Origin: Bacillota bacterium
GTDB taxonomy: Bacteria > Bacillota > Limnochordia > Limnochordales > DUMU01
Assembly: GCA_012839805.1 (NCBI GenBank)
Contig: DUMU01000021.1
Span: 1-62,454 of the forward strand
Length of the DNA stretch: 62,454 bases
Direction: 5' to 3'
The translations under genes and the position numbers were made by a program. Shown one piece after another: positions 49,827 to 58,305 of the stretch; position 1 is the first letter of the stretch, and each line of letters opens with the position of its first letter. The notes beneath the pieces were generated by a model that saw only the letters and a program-made list of their open reading frames with translations, ran no database searches and was not told the DNA's origin.

Positions 49827-50711
49827 TTGGAGCCGGCGGTGGCAAAGGTGGCAAAGGGCGACGCCGGCGAAGTCGTCCGTAGCCAGGAGAATCCTTGGAT
49901 CAAAAGAGTGCGCCGCGCGGGGCGGGGGCAGGAGCCCGGCTCGCTCGTGCTTGACGGTCCTCACCTGGTGGGAGAGGCTTTAGAGGCGGGTATTGCCCTT
50001 CCGGTAGTATTGACCACGCCTGAGTTTGCCCGCCGTGAGGAAGGCGCCGCGCTGGTCGAGCGCATCCAGGAGGCCGGAAGGGCCGCAGGGTGGCTGGAAG
50101 CGATCCGGGTCGTCGACGCGGGGCTCCTCACGAAACTGGCCGAAACCGAGACCCCTGCGGGGGTGCTGGCCTTGGCCCGGTGGAAGCTGGGACCGGCCGA
50201 GTACCCTCGTTTCTGGGCCGCAGTGGACCGGGCCGCGGCCGGTGGACCACCTTTTGTGGTCGTGGCCGATGGAATTCAAGATCCGGGGAACCTGGGCAGC
50301 CTCTTTCGCACCGCGGCGGCAGCAGGTGCCCAGGGGATGATCATCTTACCGGGAACGGTTGCCCCCACCAACTCCAAGGTGCTCCGGGCCAGTGCCGGCG
50401 CGCTGTTTCGTCTCCCCTGGATCAAGATGGAGGCCGGTGAGCTGGCCCGGGAAGTCAGGGCCAGGGGAATCCGGGTCTTCCTGGCCGATGCCCGGGGTGA
50501 GCAAGCCTGGCACGAACCCGATTACCGGGGTGGGACGGCCATCGTAATAAGTAACGAAGGCCGGGGTCCGTCCCCCGAGGCACGTGCCCTGGCCGACGGG
50601 GTGGTAGCCATCCCCCTGGCCGGAGGGGTGGAGTCTCTCAATGCGGCGGCGGCCGGAGCGATCCTCCTGTTCGAAGTGGTCAGGCAACGGGGGCGTGCTT
50701 TACCCAAGTAG
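49827..50711 (+). CDS. SpoU/TrmH-family RNA 2'-O-methyltransferase
   Basis: About 294 residues. A substrate-binding N-terminal domain (ENPWIKRVRRAG...SLVLDGPHLVGEAL) precedes the trefoil-knot SPOUT domain with motifs VVVADGIQDPGNLGSLFRTA, VISNEGRGPSPEARALADG and IPLAGGVESLNAAAAGAILL. These enzymes methylate ribose 2'-OH in 23S rRNA or tRNA. Gene order (before pheS) matches the Firmicute YsgA/RlmB-like gene. TTG 49827 is chosen; the frame is open upstream to 49656 inside ktrA, where it is low-complexity. Confidence 0.88.
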   Translation: MEPAVAKVAKGDAGEVVRSQENPWIKRVRRAGRGQEPGSLVLDGPHLVGEALEAGIALPVVLTTPEFARREEGAALVERIQEAGRAAGWLEAIRVVDAGLLTKLAETETPAGVLALARWKLGPAEYPRFWAAVDRAAAGGPPFVVVADGIQDPGNLGSLFRTAAAAGAQGMIILPGTVAPTNSKVLRASAGALFRLPWIKMEAGELAREVRARGIRVFLADARGEQAWHEPDYRGGTAIVISNEGRGPSPEARALADGVVAIPLAGGVESLNAAAAGAILLFEVVRQRGRALPK

Positions 50712-50778
50712 CTTGCCTTCGGACCTGCGGGTCTGCTAGAATGGTCGCGGACCTGGAGCAGAAGGGATGCGAAGAGCG

Positions 50779-50880
50779 GTGAAGTCAGTGGACTTTTTTT
50801 GGTCCCTTTTCGAACTGACTGGCTCGGTGGTCGCTTACCTTCTTTACCGGTCGGCTTCTCGTTCAACAACTGCAGGATGA
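50779..50880 (+). CDS. yqzL: YqzL-like small protein
   Basis: 33 residues from GTG 50779 (ATG 50767 is also possible). MKSVDFFWSLFELTGSVVAY followed by LLYRSASRS matches the short YqzL-type pattern (FFW-x-LF-x-x-TG-x-x-x-AYLLY). In Bacillota these tiny proteins have no known function. A ribosome-binding AAGGGA is 11 bases upstream. Confidence 0.75.
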   Translation: MKSVDFFWSLFELTGSVVAYLLYRSASRSTTAG

Positions 50881-50949
50881 AGCGGTAAAAACTTGTGTTG
50901 GCCGCCATTTGGCTGGTCTAGTGATAATATTTGGCGGATTGCATTTTAT

Positions 50950-51259
50950 AAAGGTGATGCGGGAGAGGAGTACGCCGGACCGGGCACGATAGGGAGGAAG
51001 GGCCGTGACTGCAAGCCCTTCTCGTGTACCCCGGCGGAAGTTCGCTCCCAAACCGGCGACTGAAGCCGCCGTTTGGCCGTCAAGGTCATGGCAACGACGG
51101 TAGTAGGTTGGCCCGCACCCCGGCGTTATCGGGTGGGCAGGTTCGGCGGCAAGGCCGGTCGAAGACCTGCCCGTGAGTGGCTGGCCGGCCATACCGGCAG
51201 TCAGCAGGGTGGTACCACGGGTCGCCTCCATCCGTCCCTGAGACGGGTGGAGGTTTTTT
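50950..51259 (+). promoter_or_regulatory. T-box riboswitch upstream of pheST (phenylalanine)
   Basis: Stem-I landmarks are GCGGGAGAGGAGTACGCC (AGTA) and AGGGAGGAAGGGCCGTGACT; a likely specifier TTC (Phe) occurs in GGCGGAAGTTCGCTCCC. The T-box AGGGTGGTACCACGG is at 51206-51220. The terminator stem CCTCCATCCGTC/GACGGGTGGAGG (51225-51253) with TTTTTT follows. The leader start is approximate; a promoter upstream is not clear. Confidence 0.88.
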
Positions 51260-51285
51260 CATAACTGCAACAGGGGGGACGGCGC

Positions 51286-52323
51286 TTGGGTGACGAGGTC
51301 GTAACCTTGCGCGATGAGGTATTGAGACTAACCAGGGAATACACCGGGGCGCTGGCCGCCGTCTCGACGGAAGAAGCCCTCGAAGAATTCCGGATTCAGT
51401 GGCTGGGGCGAAAGGGGAAGGTCACCCAGCTCTTGAGAAAACTCGGGACGCTGCCACCGGAGGAACGGCCCGCGGCCGGCCAATTGCTCAACCGCTTGCG
51501 GGAGGAGATCGAGACGGCCCTGGCCGAGCGGACCAGGGTAGTGGCCGCGGCCGCCCAGGAGGCCCGGATCCGGGCCGAACGACTGGACCTGACTTTACCG
51601 GGGCGCCGGCAGCCTCTCGGGCACCTCCACCCGATCACTTTGGTGCTGGGGGAGATCAAGAGGTTTTTCATGGGGCTCGGATACGAGGTGGTGGAGGGCC
51701 CCGAAGTGGAGACCGATTACTATAATTTCCAGGCCCTGAACGTTCCGAAGGATCACCCGGCCCGCGATATGCAGGCCACCTTCTACCTGGCCGGCGAACT
51801 GGTGCTGCGGACCCAAACCAGCCCGGTCCAAATACGGACGATGGAGGCACGCCAGCCGCCAGTTCGTATCATTGCTCCGGGCAAGGTCTACCGGAACGAT
51901 GCCGACGTAACTCACTCTCCCATGTTCCACCAGGTCGAGGGACTGGTGGTCGACCGCGGGATAAGGTTCAGCGACCTGAAAGGCACCCTGGCCGCCTTCG
52001 CCCGGGCGCTTTTCGGGGAGGACCGGGCCGTCCGTTTCCGGCCGAGCTACTTCCCCTTTACTGAACCCAGCGCGGAGATGGACGTCTCCTGCGTAATCTG
52101 CGGCGGGAGAGGTTGCCGGGTGTGCAAGGGGGAAGGGTGGCTCGAAATCCTGGGCGCCGGGATGGTTCACCCGCGGGTTTTGGAAATGGTTGGCTACGAT
52201 CCCGAAGAGGTAAGCGGGTTCGCCTTTGGCCTGGGCGTGGAGCGAGTGGTCATGCTCCGCTACGGGATCGACGACATTCGCCTGTTCTTCGAGAACGACC
52301 GCCGGTTCCTCGCGCAATTCTGA
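51286..52323 (+). CDS. pheS: Phenylalanyl-tRNA synthetase alpha subunit
   Basis: 345 residues from TTG 51286 (GGGGGGAC upstream). N-terminal coiled coil (about 1-90), then the class II core: [52 protein letters not shown] and [19 protein letters not shown]-like motif 3. It forms the alpha2beta2 enzyme with PheT. The gene is first after the T-box. Confidence 0.98.
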   Translation: MGDEVVTLRDEVLRLTREYTGALAAVSTEEALEEFRIQWLGRKGKVTQLLRKLGTLPPEERPAAGQLLNRLREEIETALAERTRVVAAAAQEARIRAERLDLTLPGRRQPLGHLHPITLVLGEIKRFFMGLGYEVVEGPEVETDYYNFQALNVPKDHPARDMQATFYLAGELVLRTQTSPVQIRTMEARQPPVRIIAPGKVYRNDADVTHSPMFHQVEGLVVDRGIRFSDLKGTLAAFARALFGEDRAVRFRPSYFPFTEPSAEMDVSCVICGGRGCRVCKGEGWLEILGAGMVHPRVLEMVGYDPEEVSGFAFGLGVERVVMLRYGIDDIRLFFENDRRFLAQF

Positions 52324-52338
52324 GGGAGGGTCCGTTCC

Positions 52339-54903
52339 ATGCTCGTTTCTTACCGCTGGCTGCGGGACTACGTTGACATCGACGTCGAGCCGGCCCGGCT
52401 GGCCGAGGTGCTTACGAGCATCGGGTTGAAAGTGGAGTCGGTAACGCCGCGGCGGGCTTCTTTTCAGGGAGTGGTGGTAGGTCGCGTGGAGCAAATCACG
52501 CCCCATCCCGATGCGGACCATTGGCTGGTGGTGGAGGTGGATCTGGGGCGGGGCCGGGGGCTCCCGGGAGCAAGCGCGATCGTCTCCGAGCGCGTGAACG
52601 TGGTGACCGGAGCCACTAACCTTAAGGTCGGTGATCGCGTGCCGGTAGCCCTGCCGGGAGCAACCCTAGCGGGCCGCACCATCTCCGCCGTCGATTTCCG
52701 GGGAGTACGTTCCCAGGGAATGCTCTGCTCCGAGGCGGAACTGGAAGTAGGTGATGATGAGAGCGGCATCATGGTACTGCCGCCCGACGCTCCCCTGGGG
52801 GAGGAGGTCTCAAGCGTACTCTGGCTGGACGACACCATCATCGAGCTCGAGGTGTACGCCAACCGGCCCGACCTGTGGAGCATGATCGGGGTGGCCAGGG
52901 AGGTGGCCGCCTGGCTGGGCCGGCCTTGGCGCCGGCCGCAACCGGCGCCGGCCGTACGAGGGGCACGCGGCGGGAAAGAAGGGGAGATCCCGGTGGAGGT
53001 ACGGGTTCTTGCGCCCGAGCTTTGCCCGCGCTATCTGGCCACCATGGCCACCGGCGTCACCATCGGGCCCTCGCCCCTGTGGTTGGTCCAGCGCTTGCGG
53101 GCCGCGGGCATGCGGCCGATCAACAACGTGGTGGACATCACGAACTTCGTCATGCTGGAGACAGGCCAGCCTCTTCACGCCTTCGACGCCAGAGAAATCC
53201 GGCAGGGAACCGTGGTGGTCCGCCGCGCCCGGACCGGGGAGCAGTTCGTCACCCTGGACGGAGCTGAGCATACGTTGGACGAGAACGTGCTGGTGATTGC
53301 CGATCCGGAACGTGCCGTCGCGCTGGCCGGAATCATGGGAGGAGCAAACTCCGAGATTCGTCCCGATACGCGTGACGTACTTCTGGAGGCGGCCACCTTC
53401 CATGCGGCTACCGTCCGGCGGGGGGCGATCCGGCTGGGGCTGCGCACCGAGGCCTCGGCCCGGTTTGAAAAGGGGCTCGACCCGAATCTTCCCTCCCTGG
53501 CCGCGGCCCGGGCTCTGGAACTCATGGCGAAATGGGCGGGGGCAACCATCGTGGAAGGTTGGGTCGACCACTATCCCCATCCGGTAGAGCCCTGGAAGGT
53601 TCGCTTCCGGCCGGCGCGGGTGAACGGCCTGCTCGGTAGCCACCTCCCGGCGGCGGAGATGCAACGCCTCCTGGCTCGCCTCGAAATTAGCCTCGAGCCT
53701 GCAGAAGGGACCGGGAGCGCCGCTAAAGAATTCGTGGCTACGGTTCCCACCTTCCGGCCGGACTTGAGCCGCGAGGCAGACCTGGCCGAGGAGGTGGCGC
53801 GGTTTTGGGGTTACGACCGCCTGCCCGAGACCTTCCCGCCCGGGCCCGTAAGGCAGGGGCGGCAGTCGCCCCGGCAGGAGCTGGCCGATCGGGTCCGCCA
53901 GCTACTGGTCGCCCAGGGCTTGAGTGAAGTGATAACCTACAGTTTCATCTCGCCGCGTCACTGGGACCGGCTGCGTTTGGGCCACCAGCATCCGTGGCGG
54001 GCGAGCGCCCCCATCCAGAACCCGCTGAGCGAGGAGCGGAGTGTGCTGCGCACGAGCCTGCTGCCGGGATTGCTGGAGATCGCCGCGCGTAACCGCACCC
54101 GCCAGGAACCGGCGTGCTGGATCTTCGAGATCGGGGCGGTCTTCCTGCCCAAGTCGCTCCCCCTGGATGAACCGCCCGCCGAGCCACTCCACCTGGGCCT
54201 CCTCCTGAGCGGCCCGGCCGATGAGGCCGCAGGGGCGCTGGACTGGACCCGCCGGATGCCGGCTGCCGATGTCTTCGACCTCAAGGGCGTGCTGGAGTCA
54301 CTGGCGGAACGGCTTCACTTCCAGGTGCGGATGCTTCCGAGCGAAGAGTATCCCTGGCTTCATCCGGGCCGGAGTGCCTCCATCCTGGTCGCTCCTTTCT
54401 CCGGAGAAGAAAACGCAAACCAGAAGGCTGCCGGTAACGGCGAGGTCCCGGCCGAGAAGAAGATCGGATATTTGGGTGAACTGCATCCCGAAGTGATCGG
54501 GAGCTATGATCTCCCCGGGCGGCCGGTGGTAGCCGAACTCGATCTCGAGGTACTGCTGGCCGTGGCCCGGGCCTTGCCGCGGCATCGGGCCCTGCCTGAA
54601 TTTCCTGCGGTCTTCCGGGACCTGGCACTCTTGGTTCCCCAATCAGTACCGGCGGCAGAGGTAGAGCGGGTCATCCGAAACGCCGCCGGACCTTACCTGC
54701 GTGAACTTCGCCTCTTCGACGTCTATGAGGGTAAGCAGGTGCCAGCCGGCATGCGCAGCCTCGCATACGCCCTTGAGTTCCGGTCCGACCGGGGCACCCT
54801 ACGCGAGGAAGAGGTGGAAGAGCGGATGGAGCAGGTAGCCGGGGCTCTTCAACTGCTCGGCGTCTCGCTCCGGGGCGGTGCGGGCGGCGGCTCTGCTTCG
54901 TAG
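52339..54903 (+). CDS. pheT: Phenylalanyl-tRNA synthetase beta subunit
   Basis: 854 residues, somewhat longer than typical (about 800). It has an N-terminal tRNA-binding OB domain (VGRVEQITPHPDADHWLVVE), B3/B4 domains (PINNVVDITNFVMLETGQPL), the B5 domain, a catalytic-like fold (ITYSFISPRHWDRLRLG; NPLSEERSVLRTSLLPGLLE), and a C-terminal FDX anticodon-binding domain (FPAVFRDLALLVPQ). The stop overlaps the convergent helix-hairpin-helix gene by 55 bases. Confidence 0.97.
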   Translation: MLVSYRWLRDYVDIDVEPARLAEVLTSIGLKVESVTPRRASFQGVVVGRVEQITPHPDADHWLVVEVDLGRGRGLPGASAIVSERVNVVTGATNLKVGDRVPVALPGATLAGRTISAVDFRGVRSQGMLCSEAELEVGDDESGIMVLPPDAPLGEEVSSVLWLDDTIIELEVYANRPDLWSMIGVAREVAAWLGRPWRRPQPAPAVRGARGGKEGEIPVEVRVLAPELCPRYLATMATGVTIGPSPLWLVQRLRAAGMRPINNVVDITNFVMLETGQPLHAFDAREIRQGTVVVRRARTGEQFVTLDGAEHTLDENVLVIADPERAVALAGIMGGANSEIRPDTRDVLLEAATFHAATVRRGAIRLGLRTEASARFEKGLDPNLPSLAAARALELMAKWAGATIVEGWVDHYPHPVEPWKVRFRPARVNGLLGSHLPAAEMQRLLARLEISLEPAEGTGSAAKEFVATVPTFRPDLSREADLAEEVARFWGYDRLPETFPPGPVRQGRQSPRQELADRVRQLLVAQGLSEVITYSFISPRHWDRLRLGHQHPWRASAPIQNPLSEERSVLRTSLLPGLLEIAARNRTRQEPACWIFEIGAVFLPKSLPLDEPPAEPLHLGLLLSGPADEAAGALDWTRRMPAADVFDLKGVLESLAERLHFQVRMLPSEEYPWLHPGRSASILVAPFSGEENANQKAAGNGEVPAEKKIGYLGELHPEVIGSYDLPGRPVVAELDLEVLLAVARALPRHRALPEFPAVFRDLALLVPQSVPAAEVERVIRNAAGPYLRELRLFDVYEGKQVPAGMRSLAYALEFRSDRGTLREEEVEERMEQVAGALQLLGVSLRGGAGGGSAS

Positions 54904-55376
54904 GCTGCCGTAGCATCGGCGATGGCCGGCGCCATGCCAAGATACGAGCGGATCGCCGCCTCCTTGTGCGGTCCAATCCCCGGGAAACCCCGGAGCCTCC
55001 CGGCTGCTACCGCCCGGCGCAGGTCTTCGATGTTGGTGATGCCGAGGCGGCGGTAGAGCTCACCGGTGAGTTTGGGCCCGAGGCCGGGGACCTTGAGAAT
55101 CTCGCGCAGGGAGAGCGGAGTGCGCGCCACCAGTTGCTCGTAGAAGGAAAGCTTACCGGTGTCGAGCCACTCTCCCAGCTTGCGAGCGATCGCCTCTCCC
55201 ACCTGCGGGATTTCTCGTAGCCTTCCTTGCCGGTGGAGCTCGGCGAGGTCGTGGGGAGAAAGAAGGATCTCCTCGGCGGCCCGCCGGTAGGCCCGCACCT
55301 TGTAAGGGTTTTCGCCTTCGATTTCCAGGAGGTCGGCGATGGCCTGGAGGAGTTCGGCGGCCTCTACGTTTTTCAT
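54849..55376 (-). CDS. Helix-hairpin-helix protein, PolX N-terminal-like remnant
   Basis: 175 residues. It corresponds to the first third of family X DNA polymerase: the 8-kDa lyase-like domain (LLQAIADLLEIEGENPYKVR then AYRRAAEEIL) and the HhH elements (VGEAIARKLGEWLDTGKLSF, VPGLGPKLTGELYRRLGITN and FPGIGPHKEAAI). The palm polymerase and PHP domains are absent. It sits between zapA and mutS2/pheT, where many Bacillota carry full-length polX, which argues for truncation. The C-terminal 20 residues are low-complexity and antisense to the end of pheT. Confidence 0.8.
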   Translation of the reverse strand: MKNVEAAELLQAIADLLEIEGENPYKVRAYRRAAEEILLSPHDLAELHRQGRLREIPQVGEAIARKLGEWLDTGKLSFYEQLVARTPLSLREILKVPGLGPKLTGELYRRLGITNIEDLRRAVAAGRLRGFPGIGPHKEAAIRSYLGMAPAIADATAAYEAEPPPAPPRSETPSS

Positions 55377-55675
55377 GCCCGTTCACCGGCGCGGGTGGCC
55401 TCTTCGAGCAACCGGCGCAGCTGGTCGCGCTCTTGACCCACCTGATGCAGTTCATCGAGGAGGTTGAGAGTCACCAGCAAAAGCAGGCGCAGGCGCGCTT
55501 CCGTCGGGTAGTTTTGCTGAACGGTCCGAAATCGGCGAAGCAGCTCATTTCCCAGTTCCCGAATGTGTTCTTCGGACGCCTGCCCCCGCACGAGGAGGGA
55601 TTCGCCGAGGAGTTCCAGGCGGACCCGGGTCAGGTGATCGGAGGCGGTCTCCGGCATCTTCGACATGTCACTCAA
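55373..55675 (-). CDS. zapA: Cell division protein ZapA
   Basis: 100 residues: a short beta-strand head (TRVRLELLGESLLVRGQASE) followed by a helical coiled coil (LLLVTLNLLDELHQVGQERD). ZapA bundles FtsZ protofilaments. The stop overlaps the next gene (ATGA), so zapA and the HhH gene are translationally coupled. Location before mutS2 matches Bacillota synteny. Confidence 0.88.
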   Translation of the reverse strand: MSDMSKMPETASDHLTRVRLELLGESLLVRGQASEEHIRELGNELLRRFRTVQQNYPTEARLRLLLLVTLNLLDELHQVGQERDQLRRLLEEATRAGERA

Positions 55676-55773
55676 CCTCGTCCAAAGGTTCGCCGGCCTG
55701 CCGGGGTGCGACTGGCGTTGTAGAATTAGACTTGTGGGGAAGGAGTTCCTCTAAGGGAGGTCGGCGCCGGCCG

Positions 55774-58224
55774 GTGAATGACAACACCCTGCGGGTGCTC
55801 GAATGGCAGAAGGTGCGAGAGATGCTGGCAGCCAGGGCGGCCTGGAGCGGGGGCAAGGAATTGGCCCTGGCACTGGTCCCCAGTTCGGACCGGGACGAGG
55901 TCCGGGAGGCCCTGGAGGAGACCGCGGAGGCGTGGGGCTGGCTCAACCAAGGCAAGTCACTTCCCTTGGGGGGAGCGGCGGATATCCGACCGCTGCTGGC
56001 CCGGGCCCGCCTGGGAGGGGTGCTGGAGCCCTCGGAGCTTTTGGCGGTAGGCGATTGTGCGCGGGCTATGCGACGCTGCCGGGCTTTCCTCGAGGGCTTG
56101 GGCGGGGCGGCACCACGCCTTTCCCGTTTCACCGGGGAGTTGAGTGATACTTTACCTCTGGAGGAAGAGATCGCCCGTTGCATCGATGAGCAGGTGGGAG
56201 TCCGGGATTCGGCCTCGGAGAGGCTGGGAGCTTTGCGCCGCGAGGTTCGGCGGGAGCAAAGCCGGGCCCGGGAATACTTGGAGACTTTCGCGCGTACCCA
56301 TGCGCAACTGCTGCAAGAGCCCATCGTGACCCTGCGTAACGGTCGCTTTGTGCTGCCGGTGCGCTCGGAGTGCCGGTCACAGGTACCCGGGATCATTCAC
56401 GACCAGTCGGGAAGCGGGGCTACCCTTTTCATCGAGCCCCTGGGCGCGGTTACCATCAACAACCGGGTTCGTGAACTGGAAGCGATGGAAGAAGAGGAGG
56501 TCGAGCGGATCCTCCGCCATCTGTCCGGTCGGGTAGGGGTCTGGGCTCCCCGTCTCGAGGCCGGCCTCCAGGTGCTGGCCCGTCTCGACCTGGTGGAGGC
56601 CAAAGCCCGGCTGGCGCTGGATCAGGAGGCGGTCTGCCCCCAGCTGGTCGAGGGAGGGGTGGTGGAGCTGATCGGTGCCCGTCATCCTCTTTTGCGCGGG
56701 GAGGTCGTTCCCATCGACCTGCGGGTGGGAAGGCCTTTCCGGGCTCTGCTGGTGACGGGGCCTAACACGGGCGGAAAGACCGTCAGTGTCAAAACCGCGG
56801 GACTCCTGGTGCTCATGGCGCAAGCAGGGCTTTTCGTTCCGGCCAAACGAGCCGAGATCTCCGTTTTCCAGCAGGTCTTCGCGGACATCGGCGACGAGCA
56901 GTCCATCGAGCAGAGCCTGTCCACCTTCTCGGGCCACCTGCGGGTTATCCGCGAAATCCTGGAGCGGGCGAATCCGGCTACGCTGGTGATTCTGGATGAA
57001 CTGGGAGCCGGCACCGATCCGGTGGAGGGGGCCGCCCTGGCCCAGGCGGTACTCGAGGTGTTGCTGGAGCGGGGGGCAAGAGTGGTGGCCACCACCCACC
57101 TCGGAAGCCTCAAGCTCTTTGCGTACGAGCACCCCGAGATCGAGAACGCGGCGGTTACCTTTGACCTCGAGACTCTGCGCCCCACCTACCATCTGGTGAT
57201 GGGTGCTCCCGGCCGGAGCATGGCCCTGGCCATTGCCCGCCGGTTGGGCCTGCCGGAGGAAGTGATAACCCGGGCCGCAAGGTTGGTGGGGGAGACCGGC
57301 CTCCGGTTGGAGGACGTAGTGTCGGACCTGGAAAGCGAGCGCCAGCAAGTGAGGGAGGAACGGCTGCGGCTGGAACGGGCCCGGGTCGAGGCCGAAGAGC
57401 TGAAGGAACGATACGCCGAGGAAGTGGCGCGTGTCGAATCGCTCCGCCGGGAGCTTACCGCCCGGGGTGAGCGCCAGCTGGAGGCGGCCCTGCGCCGGGC
57501 TTTGGAAGAGTTGAACGAGCTGGTGGGAACGGCACGGCGGCGCCTCCGGGAGGAAGTCCGGGCCGAGACCGCCGTACAGGCGGTAGAAGAGGCTCGGAAG
57601 AAGGCTCGAGAAGCCGGGGAAAAGCTGGTGACGGGCATTGCCGGTGCGCTACCCGGACCGGTAGCTCCGGGCCTAGCCCTTTCCGGGCAGCAGGAGGGGG
57701 ACGGGGAGGGCACGCCGTCCGGGCCGGTGGTGGTCAGGCGCCGGCCCCTGCAAGCCGGCGACCGGGTCCGCCTGCGGCGCACGGGGCAGGAGGGTGTGGT
57801 GCGGAGTACCGGTGGCGCCGGCGAGGCGGAGATAGAGGTACAGGTGGGTGTGATTCGCCTGCATGTGGGGAGGGACGAGGTGGAGCCGGTCGACGCGCTT
57901 CCGTCGGAGGCGGGTGTCAAAGAGCCTGAGAAGACGGGAGGGGCCCAGGTCTACGCCCAGGCCCGAGCGGCACGCCAAACGCTCCCGGTGGAACTGGACC
58001 TGCGGGGGGAGCGGGTGGAAGAGGCGCTCCTGCGGGTCGACCGGTTCCTGGACCAGGCAGTCTTGGCCGGATTGCCCTGGGTCCGCTTGATCCACGGGAA
58101 GGGGACCGGGGCGTTGCGGCAGGCGGTTCACCAGTGTCTGCAGCAGGATCGCCGGGTGGCCCGTTTCCGCCTGGGTGAACCGGGAGAGGGCGGCAGCGGG
58201 GTCACCGTTGCCTGGCTGGCTTAA
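55774..58224 (+). CDS. mutS2: Endonuclease MutS2
   Basis: 816 residues from GTG 55774 (GGGAGGT upstream). MutS core with Walker A TGPNTGGKTVSVKTAGLLVL, signature QVFADIGDEQSIEQSLSTFS, Walker B NPATLVILDELGAGTDPVEG, and HRDLETLRPTYHLV-type end. A long coiled coil (about 505-625), a KOW-like segment and a C-terminal Smr domain (LDLRGERVEEALLRVDRFLD then LIHGKGTGALRQ) complete it. It suppresses recombination and, in Bacillus, rescues collided ribosomes. Lengths are normal. Confidence 0.97.
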   Translation: MNDNTLRVLEWQKVREMLAARAAWSGGKELALALVPSSDRDEVREALEETAEAWGWLNQGKSLPLGGAADIRPLLARARLGGVLEPSELLAVGDCARAMRRCRAFLEGLGGAAPRLSRFTGELSDTLPLEEEIARCIDEQVGVRDSASERLGALRREVRREQSRAREYLETFARTHAQLLQEPIVTLRNGRFVLPVRSECRSQVPGIIHDQSGSGATLFIEPLGAVTINNRVRELEAMEEEEVERILRHLSGRVGVWAPRLEAGLQVLARLDLVEAKARLALDQEAVCPQLVEGGVVELIGARHPLLRGEVVPIDLRVGRPFRALLVTGPNTGGKTVSVKTAGLLVLMAQAGLFVPAKRAEISVFQQVFADIGDEQSIEQSLSTFSGHLRVIREILERANPATLVILDELGAGTDPVEGAALAQAVLEVLLERGARVVATTHLGSLKLFAYEHPEIENAAVTFDLETLRPTYHLVMGAPGRSMALAIARRLGLPEEVITRAARLVGETGLRLEDVVSDLESERQQVREERLRLERARVEAEELKERYAEEVARVESLRRELTARGERQLEAALRRALEELNELVGTARRRLREEVRAETAVQAVEEARKKAREAGEKLVTGIAGALPGPVAPGLALSGQQEGDGEGTPSGPVVVRRRPLQAGDRVRLRRTGQEGVVRSTGGAGEAEIEVQVGVIRLHVGRDEVEPVDALPSEAGVKEPEKTGGAQVYAQARAARQTLPVELDLRGERVEEALLRVDRFLDQAVLAGLPWVRLIHGKGTGALRQAVHQCLQQDRRVARFRLGEPGEGGSGVTVAWLA

Positions 58225-58305
58225 CTGGCCCGGACGGCACGCTGGTTGGCTTACCGCCGGCCGTGTCTGCGGCCGTGCCTGCCGGCCGGCGCGGCGGTTC
58301 GCAGT

